Origin: Chara braunii
Lineage: Eukaryota; Streptophyta; Charophyceae; Charales; Characeae
Direction: 5' to 3'
DNA: 63,190 nucleotides
NCBI GenBank assembly: GCA_003427395.1
Contig: BFEA01000114.1
Location: 2,496,823-2,560,012 of the forward strand
In this document: positions 11,933-23,397 of the stretch, in pieces
Numbering within the stretch: the first letter of the stretch is position 1
How the letters are laid out: each line of letters opens with the position of its first letter
Position numbers and translations under genes: made by a program
The notes under the pieces: model-generated
Database searches by the model: none
Seen by the model: only the letters and a program-made list of their open reading frames with translations
Told to the model about the DNA's origin: nothing

Positions 11933-12364
11933 CTATATATCCACATGCAATTCCCCATGAAGATAAGGACGCCCGACCAATGGAGCATTCAAAATTGCCT
12001 CCAATTCTGCAATCGCTGTCACACCACCATCATGCTCTAACGCTATGACTGATAAAAGCAAACGAACAATTCGCTCTATAATATCTTCCCCTCTACCATG
12101 ATAACTGTCTGGCACATCGTCATGTAGCTTCGTCATAAAAATTGTCGCGTCTTGTAAATTATCACCTACATAGCCCAGACCTAGCTCTAAACGTAGAACC
12201 AACACCCCATTCGCATCAAGCTCATACTGACGATGACTATGGCGATTGACGACCGCCACAAAACCAAAATCATGATCCGGACGAAAATCACGATGCTCTG
12301 ACATCTCGTACACCACAATAGTACGGCCCGCCACCTGCCCTCGACAGACGACCGCTGATACCAT
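11933..12364 (-). CDS. Hypothetical protein, 143 codons, unrecognised
   Basis: An open frame whose composition differs from the surrounding AT-rich low-complexity sequence. It uses a balanced set of residues and has few simple repeats. The N-terminal half has a stretch DHDFGFVAVVNRHSHRQYEL. The C-terminal half has an apparent amphipathic helix around RIVRLLLSVIALEHDGG, followed by an Ala/Glu-rich stretch. I see no signal peptide, zinc motif or nucleotide-binding motif. I cannot name a family. It could be an exon or gene relic, part of an unrecognised element, or chance. There is no upstream or downstream partner gene. Confidence 0.3.
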   Translation of the reverse strand: MVSAVVCRGQVAGRTIVVYEMSEHRDFRPDHDFGFVAVVNRHSHRQYELDANGVLVLRLELGLGYVGDNLQDATIFMTKLHDDVPDSYHGRGEDIIERIVRLLLSVIALEHDGGVTAIAELEAILNAPLVGRPYLHGELHVDI

Positions 12365-13270
12365 CGTTTACACGAACACAGGTCCCTCCTTCTCTTGGTT
12401 CCACTCTTCAAAACGACCTTTCTGTCGCAACCTCCTCCTGCCTTCTCTCCCTCCCCCACCCCCTTATCACGTATACTCCCGATCGTATCCACTCATCCAC
12501 CTCCAACCACTCACAGGCACGGCCTTCGTCCGTCGTACACACGACCGACCTCCGAACGCTAGCTTACTATCCCAAAGATACCTCCGAACCGCGCGCGTTC
12601 AATGCCCCTTCCTCATGTCCCCCCCTCCACGCCTTATGAACGAAGCTGCATCCAATGTTCAACCGAACCTCAAAACCACCCCTCTCTAACTCACCAGGCT
12701 TACCCTCTCTTCCCCCTCCTCTTCTTCTCTCCTCCCCGCGGCAGCGCACTCACACACTTTTCTTCCCCCACACTGACTCCTTATCACCCTCGCTCTCAAA
12801 GATCAACATCCTGCCCTCGCAATTGCTCGCTCCTGAACACTTGCCTACTATGCCATAATGATAACCCACCACAATACGCTTCGCGTCCAGAATGTACACA
12901 CTTTATACTCTTCTACGCAAACCGTCCACATCCATACACCCCTTTTCATTTTACAAGAACAACCTCTCTTCACCAACAAACTCCCCGAACCAAATACACG
13001 TAACGAGAAGTCATACACCCCACGTACACCTCACTGAAAATCCTGCAAATATGAAAACACCCAAGCTTGCTAAAAAAACAAAAAGCCCCCCATAAAGACA
13101 ACTACGACAAAGGCTCGCACTACTGCTAAGCAGCCCCCATCTTTTATGTATATAAAAATAATAAAAAAATAAAATTATAAATTAAGAATATATATATATA
13201 TATTTTTAAATCCATATATATATATATATTAAAAAAATAAAATAATAAAATAAAATAATAATAATAATAA
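12365..13270. other. C/T-rich then AT-rich sequence, no supported gene
   Basis: 12400-13090 is pyrimidine-rich on the plus strand and gives overlapping Pro/Ser/Thr-rich frames in several phases, which argues against coding. 13140-13270 is AT simple sequence. Confidence 0.45.
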
Positions 13271-13280
13271 AATAAAAAAC

Positions 13281-13540
13281 TAGGCTACCAGCCTGGCCGC
13301 CCGGGTCTCGGGTGGCCAGCCCGTGCAAGGAGGTCCCAAAAAAAAAAAAAAAAAAAAAATCCAAAATATCCGAAAACAAACTATGTTATGCAGAAAAATA
13401 AACTGAACAACTTTTGCCTCAGGGTCACATCGAAATTCTTTACCAAAATTAAAATTAAAATTCAAAACTAAAAATAATTCTTTAATTTTTTTTTTTTTGG
13501 CCCGGCAGGGCAAGTGACCCCAGGCCACTCTGGTAGCCTA
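13281..13540. mobile_element. Short TIR element (MITE), copy 2
   Basis: TAGGCTACCAGCCTGGCC at the left end pairs with the right end GGCCACTCTGGTAGCCTA. The interior is the inverse of the 4326-4606 element: CTATGTTATGCAGAAAAATAAACTGAA, then CACATCGAAATTCTTTACC. Both ends are embedded in AAAATAA repeats, so the target duplication cannot be read. The tips align with the CAGGGTnACC tips of the longer elements after allowing one base. Confidence 0.7.
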
Positions 13541-13625
13541 GATAAAAAATAAAAAATAAAAAATAAAAAATAAAAAATAAATATTAAAAAATAAATAAAA
13601 ATAAGTTAATATATATATATATATA

Positions 13626-14457
13626 CAGAGTTGCTAGGCCGAACGTACGGAGGCCCCTAAGCTGACCCCCGAACGTTCGGGCGTTCGGGTCCCCGTACGG
13701 GGCCCGAACTCGAAGGGGTTCGGACCCCGCAAAAAAATATTTTGGTACCTAAAAATTATTATTGTTTTTTGATTTTTTTTTATGTAAGTTCTCTGTTATT
13801 TATGCTACCTGTCTCTCAATTTTGAAGTCATTCTGTGGAGCCAAACAATAATGAAAAATCGGCAAAGATGGTGGTGTCAAAACTTGCTTTCCCACTTACT
13901 AATTTGTTTTTTTTCTCTTTTCACTTTTTGTTTTTCCTTTATTTCGGGGCCTGAAAAAAATTATTATTTTTTCAAACTTTATTTGTAGGTTCTCAATTAT
14001 GGAAGATACATACGTATAAAATTTCATGGCATTTGACAAAGCCAAAAAAAAATGAAAAATCGCCAAAGATGGCCGTGTCAAAAACTTGCTCGCCCACTCA
14101 ATAACTTCATTCTCGTTTTATGTTTTCTTATTTTCATAAATATTATTTATTTTTCGTATTTGATTTTTAGTTCAAATTTGGTAAGGAATTTGGATGTACT
14201 GTTGAGGCAAATGTTATTTAGTTTATTCTTCTGCATGACATATTGTTTTTTCAGAATTTTTGGAAACGTTTTTGTTTTTTTTTTTTTTTNNNNNNNNNNN
14301 NNNNNNNNNNNNNNNNNNNNNNNNNNNNNNNNNNNTTTTTTTTTTTTTTTTTTTGGTTCCGCGCTCGGCCGAACGTCCGAACGCGTCGAGAGGGGGTCCC
14401 AAACGTTCGGGCGTTCGGGTTCGGGTGTTCGGCCCGTCCCAAACGCCGGCAACCCTG
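13626..14457. mobile_element. hAT-type nonautonomous element 1
   Basis: It begins CAGAGTTGCTAGGCCGAACG and ends GCCGGCAACCCTG, flanked on both sides by TATATATA, consistent with an 8-bp duplication. The ends are filled with short palindromes such as CCGAACGTTCGG and CCCCGTACGGGG. The interior carries two copies of a motif of the form AAAAATCGnCAAAGATGG followed by GTGTCAAAA and CTTGC. There is no transposase frame. A 46-base gap (14290-14335) lies inside a T-run. Confidence 0.75.
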
Positions 14458-14533
14458 TATATATAAATAAATTTTAAAATATATAAAAAAAATTATCAAA
14501 AAATAAAATAAAAAATAAAAAATAACATGTAGT

Positions 14534-15260
14534 CAGGGTAACCGACGTTTGGGACGGGCCGAACGCCTGAACCCGAACGCCCGGACGTATGGGACCACTT
14601 GGGGATGCGTTCGGCCGTTCGGGCCAAAGGCGGACAAAAAAATAAATTAAAAAAAATGGGAAAAAAATATATCATGAAGAAAAACAAATTAAGCAAGATT
14701 TGCCTGAGCATTGCATCTAAATTCCTTACCAAATTTGAAATAAAAATAAAATACGGAGAAAAAATACTAATATAAAAATAACAAAAAAATAATAATAATT
14801 AAATTTACTGAGTGCGCGACCACTTTTACGACACCGCCATCTTTGGCAATTTTCTATTTTTTTTTGGCATAGTTAAACGCCTTGAAAATTTACAGAAGTG
14901 TACTTCACATCATGCAAAACCCACAAAAATAATAAAATTGCTAAGACCCCGAACTAAAGTGAAAACAAAAAGTAAAAGTGAAAAAAAAATGTGGGCGAGC
15001 ATGTTTTGACACCGCCATCTTTGGCGATTTGTAATTCCTATTTGGCTGAGTCAAATGACTTGAAAATTGATAGGCAGATATCTCACATCATAAAGAACTC
15101 ACAAAAAATATTTCAGAATTTTTTTTTTTATGTTTAGGCCCCGAAATAATTTTTGGCGGGGGCCAAACGCCGTCGGGTTCGGACCCCGTACGGGCCCCTG
15201 AACGCCCGTACGTACGGAGGTCGGCCCTGGGACCTCCATACGTACGGGCTGGTGACCCTG
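14534..15260. mobile_element. hAT-type nonautonomous element 2 with 8-bp target duplication
   Basis: The element is CAGGGTAACC to GGTGACCCTG, flanked by perfect direct repeats CATGTAGT at 14526-14533 and 15261-15268. CAGGG tips with an 8-bp duplication are the classic hAT signature. It lies in the opposite orientation to the elements at 13626 and 21773. It has the same CCGTACGTACGG-type palindromic ends and the two internal GCCATCTTTGGC-type motifs. No coding sequence is seen, so it would depend on a transposase from elsewhere. Confidence 0.85.
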
Positions 15261-15268
15261 CATGTAGT

Positions 15269-15712
15269 AATAATAAAAAATAAAATAATAATAAAAATAA
15301 TAAATAACCTTTTTCTTTAATTTTTTCTAGAGTTCTCTATAATAAATAATTAATTTCCCGCACACCCGAAGCCACATGGAGTAATGACAAAACCAAATCA
15401 AAACAATACTGCATACCAAACAATAGTCTAACCCCCCACAGATGCACACATCCTACTCACTCCTTCTGGTCACTACTTCTACACATGGCACTGATTTCTA
15501 TTCCCAACCACAAATCGTACGTATAATACAGTTTTTTTCCATCTAAACACTACTGGAGCTGACACCTATAATACTCAACCTATATGTGCTCTTAAAAATA
15601 GACATTATTGTAGTAAACCTTTCTTTTTTTTAACTCAATAATTTATCTTAGCCTCCTCTCTTGTGCTCGGTTTTCCAAAAAAAGGACGAGAAAACAACAA
15701 TACACTAACCCC
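15269..15712. other. No gene seen; possible 5' flank of the next element
   Basis: AT-rich simple sequence to about 15360, then mixed sequence up to the ORF1 start. I could not see an LTR, an inverted repeat or a poly(A) boundary marking the 5' end of the following retroelement. Confidence 0.35.
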
Positions 15713-18446
15713 TTGCGCTCATGTTATGTTGTGGAGGATCAGGACAGTATCCTAATGGGATGGCATCCAGAACTGGTCTCCACCATTAGACCATTCTCCG
15801 CACTCAAGCCACTCATTGTACACTGTCAGATAGTCATGCTGACTATCCCTGCAGACGTCCTACTGCACGTACATGAGGTCACAAATGGACAGGCTCCCTT
15901 CCTAATAGAGAACCTGTCATTTAGTGACTGGGCCACCATGGTCGTTGTAATGCAGACCAGACCCCACAAACTTGCTGACAAGATTAAAGAGCTTGCCTCC
16001 AATTTCGCAGATGTCTGCAAGAAGTCTACCATTGAGAACTGAGAATTGGACCTCATCATTGCCAAGGCTGAGAAGGTCATCCTCGATCTCCATGGCTACG
16101 ACACTACACATCTGGACAACGCAGGACATATCTCAACTAATGAGAGCTCAAAAACCTTTACAAAGATGTACATCAGCATCATCTCACTAACGTCTGCAGA
16201 ACTATAATATTTCAAAACAAAGGAGGCAATGAGAAGGGACAGCGCCCACTTCGATATCCCTACTGTGACCAGAGACACCAGCCACAAGTTCGGCAAAGAG
16301 AGCCCCTTCCTACCTCTAGCCTCAAGCACGTGGACGAAAAGGTTATTCAACGCGGACATAACTGACTATGGAAGTTTGACACGTTTAACTACACTGCACC
16401 AATCAGCGTCGACGCTTATATGGCACTTGCCGGTCTGAGCAATGCAGACATAGAGAACTGCCGAACTGCGGTCAGGAACGCCACTATCCACTTCCCTGTC
16501 GGAAGAGCTGGATTTGATGCAGACTTCCTGCCGATCTCAAAACTGGAGAAAGACAAACGTTCAAAGAAGCCACTGTTGCACCAGAAAGGGATTCCCAGGT
16601 TTCCAACAGACCTGCTAGCGCTCAAGAAGCTGTGGAACGCCGGGAGACTGTTCCTCAAATGCGCATGCACTGGATGTAAGGTGAATTTCACATGGCTGCA
16701 TCGCATGCTCTGGTATGTCATCAGCAACCTTGACAAGCTGGACCCATATGCACCCTCAGACAAGATCAGGATGCTCGAGTTCCAAGCCCTGCTGCGCACC
16801 TCCTGGAGAAAGTCGATCCTGACTCAGATCACGTTCCTCTTCATGAGGGAATACATGATCAAGATTGTGCACCTCATCACGCAGAACAAGATAATTACCA
16901 CTGAAGAAATCCTCAGCTTCGAAGACTTCAAGGATATGTCGTTCGTGTGCAAGTTCACTGCAACGCTCCTGCCCAATGCGGAAGAACTGCTTACGCAAAC
17001 AGCCACCAGAAGGAGCGGTACCATTGACTACGAAGATAACTCGCTTCGCATATGCCGCCAAATGCGACTGGGTACCCCAGTCCCATGCTCTCCTGCAACA
17101 TGTACACCACTGGCATCCACCGCACAGCAATTGCAGTCACCCACTCCAGATACTGCTGCTATGTGCACACCAGCATGCCTAACCTCCACACTCACAACCA
17201 GCTCCAGGCCTCACACCGCTGCCTCCAACACAACACCTGACACACTCCGACAACCTGGACCTATGGCACAACAACCACCCACCACAAACACCCTACCACA
17301 ACACAACACACCCGGTACTTCCGCACAGAACGCGAAACACATGTTGTAGAACAATCACAACGCACAGCAGTCTTCTACAACCCCGATACACAATAGCCAC
17401 CCTGCACCACGCCCCAATCTACAGATCGACACACAACTGTTCCACACCCTCACTCCCCCAAATCAATGGACCAACCCTACCCCTACCATTTCACACCTAC
17501 AAGTAACGCCTTCACCTTTGCCGCAGCATAACATGTCGCCAGAAATACCACTTCCACAACCCCAAACGCAAACCATTCGAGCCCCTTCTTCTCCATCCAA
17601 AGAACTACCGACACAAACACCTACAGCTGACCTGGCCACGTGCCCATGGCCACAATATTCACACCCACCAGTAGCGACAACACCGCTGCTCCACCTGCAC
17701 GTAACCACACCACAGAAGCAGACAGACTGACACGGAGAAGAGAGCAACTGTTGAGCATCGCAATGAACCCACTACCCACTCCGCAAAGATACAACACCCG
17801 AAGAGGTAACAAGACGAGCCGGCTACATCCGCTGCAGAATAACAAGCAAAAGCAAAAGCGAGCAAAGCGCAGTCAACCGCAAAGCGATAACGGCCAGCCA
17901 GATATGCACGACTTCCTCCACGCCTAGGCACAACGACAGAACGCACCTGCAGCACACCAACTACCCCTGCCAACCCAGCAACTAACCACCATACCCAGCA
18001 TCCCCATCACCAATGTCGCTGCTCCATACCAAACAATCCTGCCACCCCATCCTGCACGCACATGGATCCCACCCACCGAACAACTGCTCCACTAGTGGCC
18101 TCAGAGACATGGTGGCGAAAACATAGTACCTGAACAACCTCTGGCACAGGCAAACCCTTTGATCATCCAGGTTAGCCGCAGTGAAATCAACGATGGCGAA
18201 AGACTGCAGCTCCCAATCACTATTAGCTCGCCATCTCCAGATACGCCGCTGCAACCAACATCTGCAATCGAGGCACTAAGACACAATTATGGAGCCAGCA
18301 GTGCTGATTCTTCACTCCTTCGGACTTGCAGTGACCAGACAACTCTTGGTAGCGAATCGACAACATCTGAAGAATCCTGGAAGAGAGTCTGCCGCAGGCT
18401 CAACCCTGACTATCAGGACGACACCACAAGCATCGCAAGAAGCTAG
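15713..18446 (+). pseudogene. Unrecognised ORF1 of a retroelement (decayed, about 900 codons)
   Basis: Three same-direction frames join into one long gene. 15713 to about 16370 is in one frame, with internal stops TGA (about 16040) and TAA (about 16204). About 16370-17730 is in a second frame, with a TAG at 17347. About 17640-18446 is in a third frame, with TAGs near 17926 and 18093. The first two thirds have globular composition, with a Cys-x-Cys-x-x-Cys stretch (CACTGC) near 16665 that might bind metal. The last third is Pro/Thr/Gln-rich and then has a basic patch RRGNKTSRLHPLQNNKQKQK, a possible nucleic-acid-binding or nuclear-targeting segment. I do not recognise the family. Its position directly upstream of the RT at 19316, on the same strand, suggests ORF1 of the same element. 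That link is inference. Confidence 0.55.
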
Positions 18447-19315
18447 AATTGTCTGGGCTACTCCCCTGCTACGCCTGTACGACGGTTCAAGATAGCTGTT
18501 AACTCGCCTAGTAAAACTTAATCCACTACATAACATATATAGATACATAGAGATACATATATAGTGCTTTTCTAATAACAGAGATGCTATGAATAACGCT
18601 CAGCTAAATAAAGATACTGAGAGGCTCGATACGGTCAGAACTTACAAATAAACTAGAAATAGAAAATAATCTCTTATTGGACAGAATAAGCAGACTGCTC
18701 CGGAGATAGAACTACCCCAACGTCCGAGTTTTCTGGGGTTCAGACATTCCCGTTACCAGTAATCTACTATAGAGCATACATCTGTCCGTCATAGAAAACT
18801 ACGTACTGTGCACTCAGGTCCTTGCCGAAGTACGAACTCATAGCAGTCATAGCCCCCAGCTAAATGATCACTGACATATCCTAGCTCTGCGTTCTGATAA
18901 GCATAGTGCAACAGACCAATAGCTCCAAGACTGAATAAACAGGCCAATCTGCAGAATAGACCCAACCCTATTTTGTCTGCTTTCTGGAAAATAAATTTTC
19001 TCCTTGTGTTTAAAACCTACTTCAGAGGGCAATGTATGACTCTACCCCTACAGACCCGACACACACTTGAAATTTGCACCCTGCCTACATAACCTCAACC
19101 TGCTCGATCTTACCCAAACCCGCCACTCACACCTGTATATACCCAGACTACATGACTTCTGACCCACCCACTACCTCCGAATCCTGTCCCACTCTGCACC
19201 AATAAGGCAAACCTCCCATGCCCCACCCCTGCTACCATAGGAACCCACACTCAAACTCTGTGTCAACATACCCAAACTTACCGCTACATAACTGCGAAAT
19301 GTTTGTCTTTACTTT
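18447..19315 (+). other. Spacer or decayed N-terminus between ORF1 and the RT
   Basis: No long frame is open. Fragments in the RT frame between about 18713 and 19316 read as plausible protein interrupted by several stops, so the RT gene may begin earlier than 19316. I see no splice-site or promoter evidence. Confidence 0.35.
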
Positions 19316-21440
19316 GTGCAGGGGCTGCGGCTACAGACCATGGAAAATGGAAGGCTCCGATGGAAAGCCAACAAACAAAATGATAAAATCATAATACCCT
19401 GCCACTACCCAAATCGATCAATGGATAAATTTAAATTCAAGAAAATCTTTGAGAAAATCCTAGGAAAACACAACCCGAATGTCCTGCCCCTTTTGGATTA
19501 TTGCACATTCTCATGGACATACAATGACCATATAGCCAAGACATTGTACAAACCCGCAGCCGTCTTCCGATACTTCAAAATTAACGAATGGTTAAACCGG
19601 TTTCAAAACAAGTGTTTTTGCTACCAACAACGTTTCACTAATTTTACTACTACACTCCCTCCTGACCTCCTACCACAGGAAGAAGCCACACATGTCATCA
19701 CACTAGATCCGAACATAATTAACAACAAGGAACTCCAAACGCTAACCTGCAACGACTTAAACCACATCCCCCCAGAAACACCCAAGAAGAGTGACATCAG
19801 GGGAACAACAAGCCTAGTTTAGAAAAACCTCATGAATATTCTTAAAAAAAATGGAGTACCTCTCTTGGACAAACACATACAAGAGGCAAGCCAAAAATTT
19901 ACTGATATCATACTACGGACTACCTTGAAATGTCAAGCGCACAGGGAAACCAACATGCGTGACCATGCAATCAGACACGAAATCAAATTTCTCACCGCAC
20001 ATTTCTACATTTCTGGAGCCTACAAAGCCCCGAATACATCGGTGATCATATGTGTTAAATCTTATAAGAGACATTGCCCTGCAGAGACTCTTTAGTCCCG
20101 ACTTTGAACCATGCTCAATCTCTGCAAATGAACTGCTCACCCGCCTGGAAGAAGAACTCGTCAAAATCTTTCCTGATATCCCAATTTGAAAAAGGTCACT
20201 CCCATACCTCTTCACCAGATATAAGAAGCGCAAAAACTCCTTTCGCTGGCTCACCAATGCATCTGACATCATTTTTTCTCCTCTTGCTGACCTTGCTGCT
20301 GCCATCCTTAAAGCACTAATCAAGGTTGTGAAAACTCACTGTGGACACCTCACACAACAAATTTTCATCGAAACTGACATCAAAGTACCCTACTGGTGGC
20401 CCATAGACTCAACAACAGACTACATCTACAACATAACCCCCCAGACAACGACTGTCTTCTCTGCAAATATAGTAAGACGCTACGAAACCATACCCACTGA
20501 TGACAACTCGGATGGGTTACCTAATGCAATTAAGTTCTTTACGAAATTAGCCTTTCAACAAACAAAGAAAATATCCGGAACCGATGTACAGTTTGCTTTT
20601 AAATTCTACTACAAAGGAGACCAACTAACCCCCAACTACAATTGGTATAACAACCCTCCCAATGGATATCTTTCCCGTAATGATAAGATGGTTAATGTCA
20701 TCAATAACTGGTTTATCACCAACGCCTACACCTCTCTTGGCAACAACATCTGGAAACAAATCCTGGGCATCCCTATGAGCGTCAGTTGTTCACCAGTATG
20801 GTGTAACATTTATTTCTTCAAATACGAATATAAGTTCATGAGAAAAATCACCCACAAAGCTAACAGACACCTCCTGTACTTATTCCAACACGCTTTCCGA
20901 TATTTTGATGACTTCAATACCCTTAATAACCCAAGAATACATTAATTCCTTAACCCTGGAATTACCAGCACAAGAAGTAAATACTTTTTATACCCCCTAC
21001 AACTAATCACCCTCAATGAGCAAACTTCTGAGAAAACACAAATCAATGAAAAAATCATAGGGACCAAAACAAACTTCCTCAACACAACCATCGAAATCAC
21101 CAACACACTTACCAGACAGTACAAAACATACAAATATGACAAAAGAAAAGAATTAAACTTCCCCATCACTAGATTCATCCAAGCACACTCCAACAGACCA
21201 ATGCAGCAATCTCTTAACTTGGTAATACCCCAAATCATCACAATCATGTTAGCGGAATCTGAACCCCGACATGCAACAATCGAAATAGACCAAATCATCA
21301 ATAACTTTGTGCATAACGGCTTCTTAAAACACAAACTGTTAGGAATAACCAAAACGATCCTCCAATACCCTGAAAGTTACCAACCATTCCGATGCTGTCC
21401 TCATACCGTACTACGGTGGCTTCAACACAACCACAACTAA
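19316..21440 (+). pseudogene. Divergent reverse transcriptase (GIPM...CSP type), decayed
   Basis: One RT gene, broken by a TAG at about 19820, a frameshift at about 20060, TGA at about 20188 and TAA at 20943. Readable motifs, in order, are: FYISGA-KAP (N-terminal core); FRWLTNA; YWWPIDSTTDYIYNI; motif A FSANIVRRYETIP; a WF-NAYTSLGNNIWKQ helix; motif B GIPMSVSCSPVWCNIYFFKYE; motif C FRYFDDF; and after the palm, TNFLNTTIEI, KYDKRKELNFPI and RFIQAHSNRP. From memory, this order matches a family of long RT proteins in green algae with GIPMGFSCSP and RYIDD motifs, related to the Penelope-like or IPMG-type RTs. Motif A reads AN where the family has AD (20466-20468 is AAT), so the first catalytic aspartate is lost. 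The motif B Gly is Ser. No endonuclease (GIY-YIG, APE) or integrase domain is visible. Confidence 0.75.
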
Positions 21441-21524
21441 TGACACGTAAGTTGGCACCCAGATATACAATTATATATGTGTGTGTGTAAGCCAAAAAAA
21501 CTTATGGGTTGGTTCGGATGGAAG

Positions 21525-21546
21525 ACCTACCCCGGTTGGGGTAGGT
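21525..21546 (+). other. Perfect 9-bp hairpin downstream of the RT gene
   Basis: ACCTACCCC, loop GGTT, GGGGTAGGT. It lies 85 bases after the RT stop codon and could be a 3'-end structure of the element or chance. A second CCTACCCC follows at 21573. Confidence 0.5.
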
Positions 21547-21678
21547 TCTTAATCCCAGTTTCAAAACAAAGTGACCTACCCCACCCGGACCTCCATTACG
21601 AGGGAACGGGGAGGGACATACACCCTCACACTTTTTTTTTTTTTTTACTCTTTAATTTTTTTTGTCAAAAAAAAATAA

Positions 21679-21683
<5 letters not shown>

Positions 21684-21772
<89 letters not shown>
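21684..21772. repeat. (TA)n microsatellite, about 90 bp
   Basis: Uninterrupted TA repeats end exactly at the CAGGG tip of the next element. TA repeats continue briefly beyond that element's other end, so it inserted into the microsatellite. Confidence 0.9.
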
Positions 21773-21775
<3 letters not shown>

Positions 21776-23132
21776 GGTCACCAGCCCGTACGTACGGAGG
21801 TCCCCGGGCAGACCTCTGTACGTACGGGAGTTCGGGGTCCCGTACGGGGATCGAACTTGACGGCGTTCGGCCCCCGCCAAAAATTATTTTAGGGCCTAAA
21901 ATAACAGTTTTTTTCTGATTTTTTTTTGTGAGTTCTCTATGACATGAGGTACATGCCCATAAATTTTCAAGTCATTTGGATCAGCGAAATAAGAATTAAA
22001 AATCGCCAAAAATGGCGGTCTCAAAACGTGCTCGCCCACGTTTTTTTTCACTTTTTACTTTTTGTTCTCACTTTAGTTCAGGAAGCATCAAAATCGTACT
22101 GCAAACGCTGTTAACAACATCACCCAAATACAAAGCAAGACACATATCGGGCCAAGTCGCTGAAACGTTATCAAAAGTTACGAAAGACAAACATGTCAAC
22201 AAGTGGTGGTAGTCAACAATGTTGCGTGAAGTGCACGATAACGAAAGTGTGAACAAATCGTTTTCACCGACAGAGTCAATGAAACAATTCCCCTCGACCA
22301 ATCTCCCCCATCACTGCCTCATCCCACACTCATCATCACTGCTCCCCCCTGCATCTCGTCACACCCGCATCCAAGTGGACAAAGAGACCGAAAATTACTC
22401 AAAACCTGCTAAATATACTACACCACTATCAATTCCTACGTAGGAACTTCCTTCCGTGAAACGCCGAAATCGGAAAGGCCAGTAACCCATATCGAAAACC
22501 CAGCCTTCCTTCAGTGATTGGAAAGACCTTTTTCCGTGCCTGCATAAGTCCAGTCCCACTACAGTAACCCAAACGAGAGGTCCTGGTATAGAAACCCAAT
22601 CTCCAACGTTCCGGGTTTAAGACCCCGTAGGGTATTAGTGGTCCTGTATCTTCGCGTACAGTCCTCCCGGAAGGGTGTTCCCAGGGTCTAAACAATTTTA
22701 TTTTTTTTTGAATTTTTTTAGTGGGTTTTGCATTATGTGAAGTACACATCTGTAAATTTTCAGGGCATTTAACTATGCGAAAAATAATGAAAAATCTCCA
22801 AAGATGGCGGTGTCGAAAACGTGATGGCGCAGTCCCTAAATTTATTTTTTTTTTATTTATTTTTATTTTTATTATTAGTATTTATTTTTTATATTTTATT
22901 TTTATTTCAAATTTGGTAAGGAATTTGGATGTAATGCTCAGGCAAATCTTGCTTAATTTATTTTTCTTCATAACTTATTTTTTTTTCAGATTCTTTTGAT
23001 TTTTTTTTTATTATTATTATTTTTTTTTGGGTCCACGTTCGGCCCGAACGGCCGAACGCATCCCCGAGGGGTCCCATATGTTCGGGCGTTCGGGTTGGGG
23101 CGTTCGGCCCGTCCCGAACATCGGTTACCCTG
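21773..23132. mobile_element. hAT-type nonautonomous element 3, with nested insertion
   Basis: CAGGGTCACC at the left and GGTTACCCTG at the right, with TATATATA on both sides. It is collinear with the reverse complement of 14534-15260: palindromic GTACGTACGG ends, then the two CGCCAAA-ATGGCGGT motifs near 22000 and 22795. The alignment is interrupted at about 22083-22681 by unrelated sequence. No transposase is visible. Confidence 0.8.
22083..22681. mobile_element. About 600-bp insertion inside hAT-type element 3
   Basis: Comparison with the uninterrupted copy at 14534-15260 shows the parent sequence stopping after CTTTAGTTCAGG and resuming at CAGGGTCTAAACAATTTT. A direct repeat CAGG (22079-22082 and 22682-22685) flanks the insert. 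The inserted sequence has no frame above 106 codons and no recognisable ends, so its class is unknown. Confidence 0.6.
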
Positions 23133-23153
23133 TATATATATATTAATAAAAAA

Positions 23154-23185
<32 letters not shown>

Positions 23186-23359
23186 TTGAAATTGACAGTG
23201 GGGTTAAATCTAGTGGTGTCCTCTATGGATTAGGGCGGTGATGCCTTGCCCACTGAGGGCCCCACGTAATTTTGTAAGGGGCGCCGGGCCCAGTTCCCGA
23301 CTTTTATAAAGACATTGTTCATCGAAAAATAAATAAATAAATTAATTAATTAATTAAAA

Positions 23360-23391
<32 letters not shown>

Positions 23392-23397
23392 AATAAT
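23133..23397. other. Simple repeats (ATA)n and (AAAT)n with a short unique block
   Basis: 23145-23185 and 23325-23395 are A/T simple sequence. A GC-richer block at 23190-23300 contains no gene. Confidence 0.6.

Noticed and set aside
21525-21546. Rho-independent terminator
   Set aside because: A perfect hairpin without a directly following T-run, in a eukaryotic context. Kept only as a structural feature.
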